64,000 bases of DNA, from NCBI GenBank assembly GCA_950295325.1, contig OX485807.1, positions 51,676,440 to 51,740,439 on the forward strand, given 5' to 3'. Source of the DNA: Polytrichum commune. Lineage: Eukaryota > Streptophyta > Polytrichopsida > Polytrichales > Polytrichaceae. Shown here in pieces: positions 61,150 through 64,000 of this stretch. The notes under the pieces were generated by a model. It worked only from the letters and a program-made list of their open reading frames with translations, had not been told where the DNA came from and did no database searches. Every line of letters begins with the position of its first letter. The stretch's first letter is position 1. The position numbers were made by a program, and so were the translations under genes.

Positions 61150-62365
61150 CTATTTGCCTTCTTAGTTGCTTCCTAGTCTATGTGCATTCAATAGTAACTC
61201 ATACTATTTCTTTCCTTTTGCAGCCTATGGCCTTACCCATTACCCGTTCATATTTGCTCCTCACAGTCAATGCTCCTGGCAAGCTAACCTCTCAATTTCA
61301 TCTTTAATTATGCCAAGGGTTAGGAATATAGAACCTCTACGGTTCAATTCGGGTGAGCCAATAGCCTCTTCCAATTCCAAGAGACATTATATTTCAATTC
61401 CTTTCTTTTTCATCGCAAACTCATCTCCACATATTGCAAGAACACTAAAATAATTAGCCACGGAAGAAAGAATACTGCATAGTACACACTTGGAGTAGTT
61501 TGATGACTTGGTCTCTTTGAGCAAATTTTAACTTGGATTTGTGGTTCGCACCCACCTTCTCCGGTGTTTGGCTTGTAAGTCTTATGCCCTGCCAATTAAG
61601 ATTCGTAGTGAGACAATTGACTTTGCCACATTTAAGGAATCAAATTCACTTATCAACACTCACATGGTAAGATAAGCTCATTCCCTTTTATCCTCCTCTC
61701 ACATTGTTTAGACAAATTCTTCACCCACAGACCATAGCTTCAATTAATAACATATTTGAACATTGATTCCGATTCACCAAACTATGGCTTGAAATGTAAG
61801 TTTAGTGTATTATGATATTAGGTCTTGTATCGATCCAAGGTAAGAAATTACTCTATGGTAATTACAATCTCCCAAGACCAACACAATCACTATGGCTTGG
61901 CTCACAGTCTCTCAAATTTATCAAACTCTTCTCTATTCCAGACTATAGCTTGTCATGCGACGGTACTCAACCAATACACAACCACAAAGACTATAGATTG
62001 ATATAAGACTTTCAACATACAATTTCACAACAAAAGCCAAGGTATCACTCCTTGTTGGTTTTATAACTTAAGTCACAATCCAACTTCTACACAAGAAATT
62101 AAACACAACAATTTGTAATCTAGTACAATCACCTTGAATACGATTTAATTCGCTCAAGGCATCAGACAATTGCCCTCTCGGAAATACCATAAAGTTTACC
62201 TTTTACAACTATGACACGAAGTTATAATAAAATATAATGCACTCTCTCTAACTTCATGTCCAGAGTATATCTATTTTTCTAGGGTTGCAACTAAACAACC
62301 TTTCTTAACAAACCATAGCCTTTGTAAATCTCCCCTTTCCTTATCTCCTAAGCTATGGTCCTCAA
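61150..62365. repeat. LTR-like decayed repeat with ACYATWGCY motifs
   Basis: Motifs such as gaccatagct, aactatggct, cactatggct, gactatagct and aaccatagcc recur (61730, 61780, 61888, 61941, 61989, 62311, 62351). They resemble the motif set in the LTR and 3' tail of the second gypsy element. Composition (C/T-rich and A-rich patches on the + strand) is also similar. It may be an old relative of that LTR. No ends or coding region were identified. Confidence 0.35.
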
Positions 62366-62439
62366 TTTAGCACATGAAAATTACTTATTTGGCTACATTT
62401 ATTATATTTTTCCATTGTCTCTCTATTTGTAACAAAAAA

Positions 62440-62940
62440 TCTAATAAATTGGTTGTACAACCCACATGGGTGCACAAAACACGGGTAGATCACTCCATTG
62501 TCAAGTTGAACACCACGTGGGACCAAAAAAAATCTTCTTTTGGTAAGTTGCACCACCAAAATGGGTCAAAATTTTATCAAATGTTTTTCATGAGTAGATA
62601 TACACAGTACCTATGACATAGGTAAAAGTGGTAACTCAATTTGTTGATTTTTTTTTCATAAAACATACCGTTTCTAACTAGAATGATACATAATTGAACT
62701 AAAACATTTATTAAAAAAACAAAGATGACTAAAAAATTCAAAAAATATATACAAAAGATACTATCAATGGTTATGTATATGTAGAAAAAATATCATAAAT
62801 TTTAAAATTATATATGGCATGTAATATAGGGGTACCAAACTTTGTCCGCACGTGGTGTCAACTTGACAATGAAGTGACCTCCCCGTGGCACAAAAGGGGT
62901 ATTAATTGTGCCTAGGGGTTACAAAATATACATAAAGTAT
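62440..62940. mobile_element. MITE-like inverted-repeat element
   Basis: The left arm (about 62488-62523, cattgtcaagttgaacacca) matches the reverse complement of the right arm (about 62844-62882, ggtgtcaacttgacaatg). Weaker pairing runs outward to about 62450 and 62935 (accc...gtgc blocks). The centre is AT-rich. No coding capacity and no certain target duplication. Confidence 0.55.
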
Positions 62941-63374
62941 GGGTATTACTTATTCTAGCTTTGGAGATTTACTAGGCATATTATTCATACACACCTAGTT
63001 GTATTTCTACCTTTAGGCTTATAGTCAATTATATTGAAGTGGGTAATCTACAAGAGGTTCAAATTAATATTTCATCCACTACCGTACGTTAAGGGCAGCT
63101 TCGGCACAAAATAATTCTAAAAATAGACGCCGAAACTTTTGGAATATTATTGGCATTTTTTGCCGAATATAAAATTAATTATTTTTCAAAATTGCCAAAA
63201 AGTAACAAGTTTTTACTTCTCACTAGAGTTTTACTTACAGTGGAAGCATATGTGAATTTTGAAAGAGAGAAGGTGCTCCTTTTGTAATCAAGCTCACTTA
63301 CATTAGTCCACAAAGAATATGGGTTAAGAAGTAGCAAGACTCTAAGTGAGGCTTTTCAAATGTGTTGTACACAA

Positions 63375-63710
63375 ATTTTTGGAGTCCAATTGAGCATAGA
63401 AGATGAAGTTTTATAGAATTTTGTCCAACTAACAAAAGTTGAGAAATCAATCCTTCTTCCACCTCCAATAAGTTTTGTGTCAAAATAAGTCTTTATGCAA
63501 AAGATATGGACAAAACATTGCAGCCGTGTGAAGATCAAAAAATTAAAATGCGTTCATAACAGTTTTTCGGAGCTCATTTGTGCATAGAAGATCAACTTTT
63601 TTGGAATTTTGTTGGTCTAAGAAAAGTTTAGAAATCAAGTAATCTTTCACCTCCAACAAATTTTATGTCATTTGAAGACTCTATGCAAAAGTTATGTGTG
63701 TTATAAAAAT
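63375..63710. repeat. diverged tandem duplication, ~180-bp period
   Basis: Two units (about 63375-63520 and 63563-63700) share, in order, 'tttt.ggag..ca.tt..gcatagaagat', 'gaattttgt', 'gaaatcaa', 'cacctccaa.aa.ttt.tgtca' and 'tatgcaaaagatatg'. Confidence 0.7.
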
Positions 63711-64000
63711 GAAGTCTAACTCGGTGCTTCACCTCAAAGTTTACATATCCCATATGCATTGTTGAACACAACTCCACTCTACTTGCATAAAGCACAGAGC
63801 ATTCTCTACTCTTCACTCACATCTTACTTGTCATTCAATGCAAGAGAGATGTACAAGATATAAGCTTAAATAGAAAATTAAGAATGAACTTAAGCTGAAT
63901 TTTAAAAATTAAAAGAGAAAATGGCCGAAAATATGAATATACTATTTCTAGGTGCCGAACACTATTTTTTTACTTTTAATAATTATTCGGCAAGAGAGCG
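63711..64000. other. window end, possible edge of another inverted-repeat element
   Basis: GCCGAA-containing AT-rich sequence at 63100-63200 resembles, in inverted orientation, the sequence at 63910-63995. The element, if real, may continue past the window. No gene is supported. Confidence 0.3.

Noticed and set aside
1-64000. CRISPR array, bacterial operons or phage features
   Set aside because: Introns, LTRs, CACTA and MITE structures mark plant nuclear DNA. The regularly spaced repeats found have no unique spacers of constant size.

Overview
This window looks like nuclear DNA of a flowering plant with a large, transposon-rich genome. It is AT-rich and holds one intron-containing plant gene, two Ty3/gypsy LTR retrotransposons, a CACTA-type insertion, MITE-like inverted repeats and many decayed repeats. 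Nothing in it is bacterial. The species cannot be told from the sequence alone.

Layout. Positions 1-6888 are gene-poor DNA with two MITE-like elements (2578-2800; 5213-5714 with TAA target duplications). Positions 6894-31573 are one complete giant Ty3/gypsy element of 24.7 kb in + orientation. It has two 2,596-bp LTRs, CACTT target-site duplications (6889-6893, 31574-31578), a tRNA-Arg-type primer site, an extra ORF before gag, gag-protease, an interrupted pol, two further 3' ORFs and a polypurine tract. Its organisation resembles the Tat/Ogre lineage. A 1.85-kb non-autonomous CACTA element (19824-21673) sits inside its pol gene and carries AT-rich satellites and a tRNA-derived SINE-like segment. 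Positions 31579-37050 are repeat-derived intergenic DNA.

Positions ~37100-46560 hold the only clear host gene. It encodes a 1,027-aa U-box/ARM-repeat E3 ubiquitin ligase of the PUB42/43/44 type in five coding exons, behind a GC-rich leader and a probable long 5'UTR intron. About 1.1 kb after its stop codon begins a second Ty3/gypsy element (46638 to ~56950, - strand). It has an uninterrupted 1,906-aa gag-pol ORF, a tRNA-Asp-type primer site and an upstream ORF related to that of the first element. Its 3' end is rearranged: a second, apparently identical copy of its protease region is joined to host DNA through a 17-bp tandem duplication. Positions 57000-64000 are decayed repeats and gene fragments.

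Most unusual feature. In the large element, the RNase H-integrase linker plus the integrase HHCC zinc-binding module, normally single, occurs eight times in tandem (17875-22910). All eight copies keep the H-H-C-C ligands. The second element in the same window has one copy. The big element also carries several in-frame stops although its LTRs differ at only about five sites, so it was probably already interrupted, or uses recoding, when it last moved.
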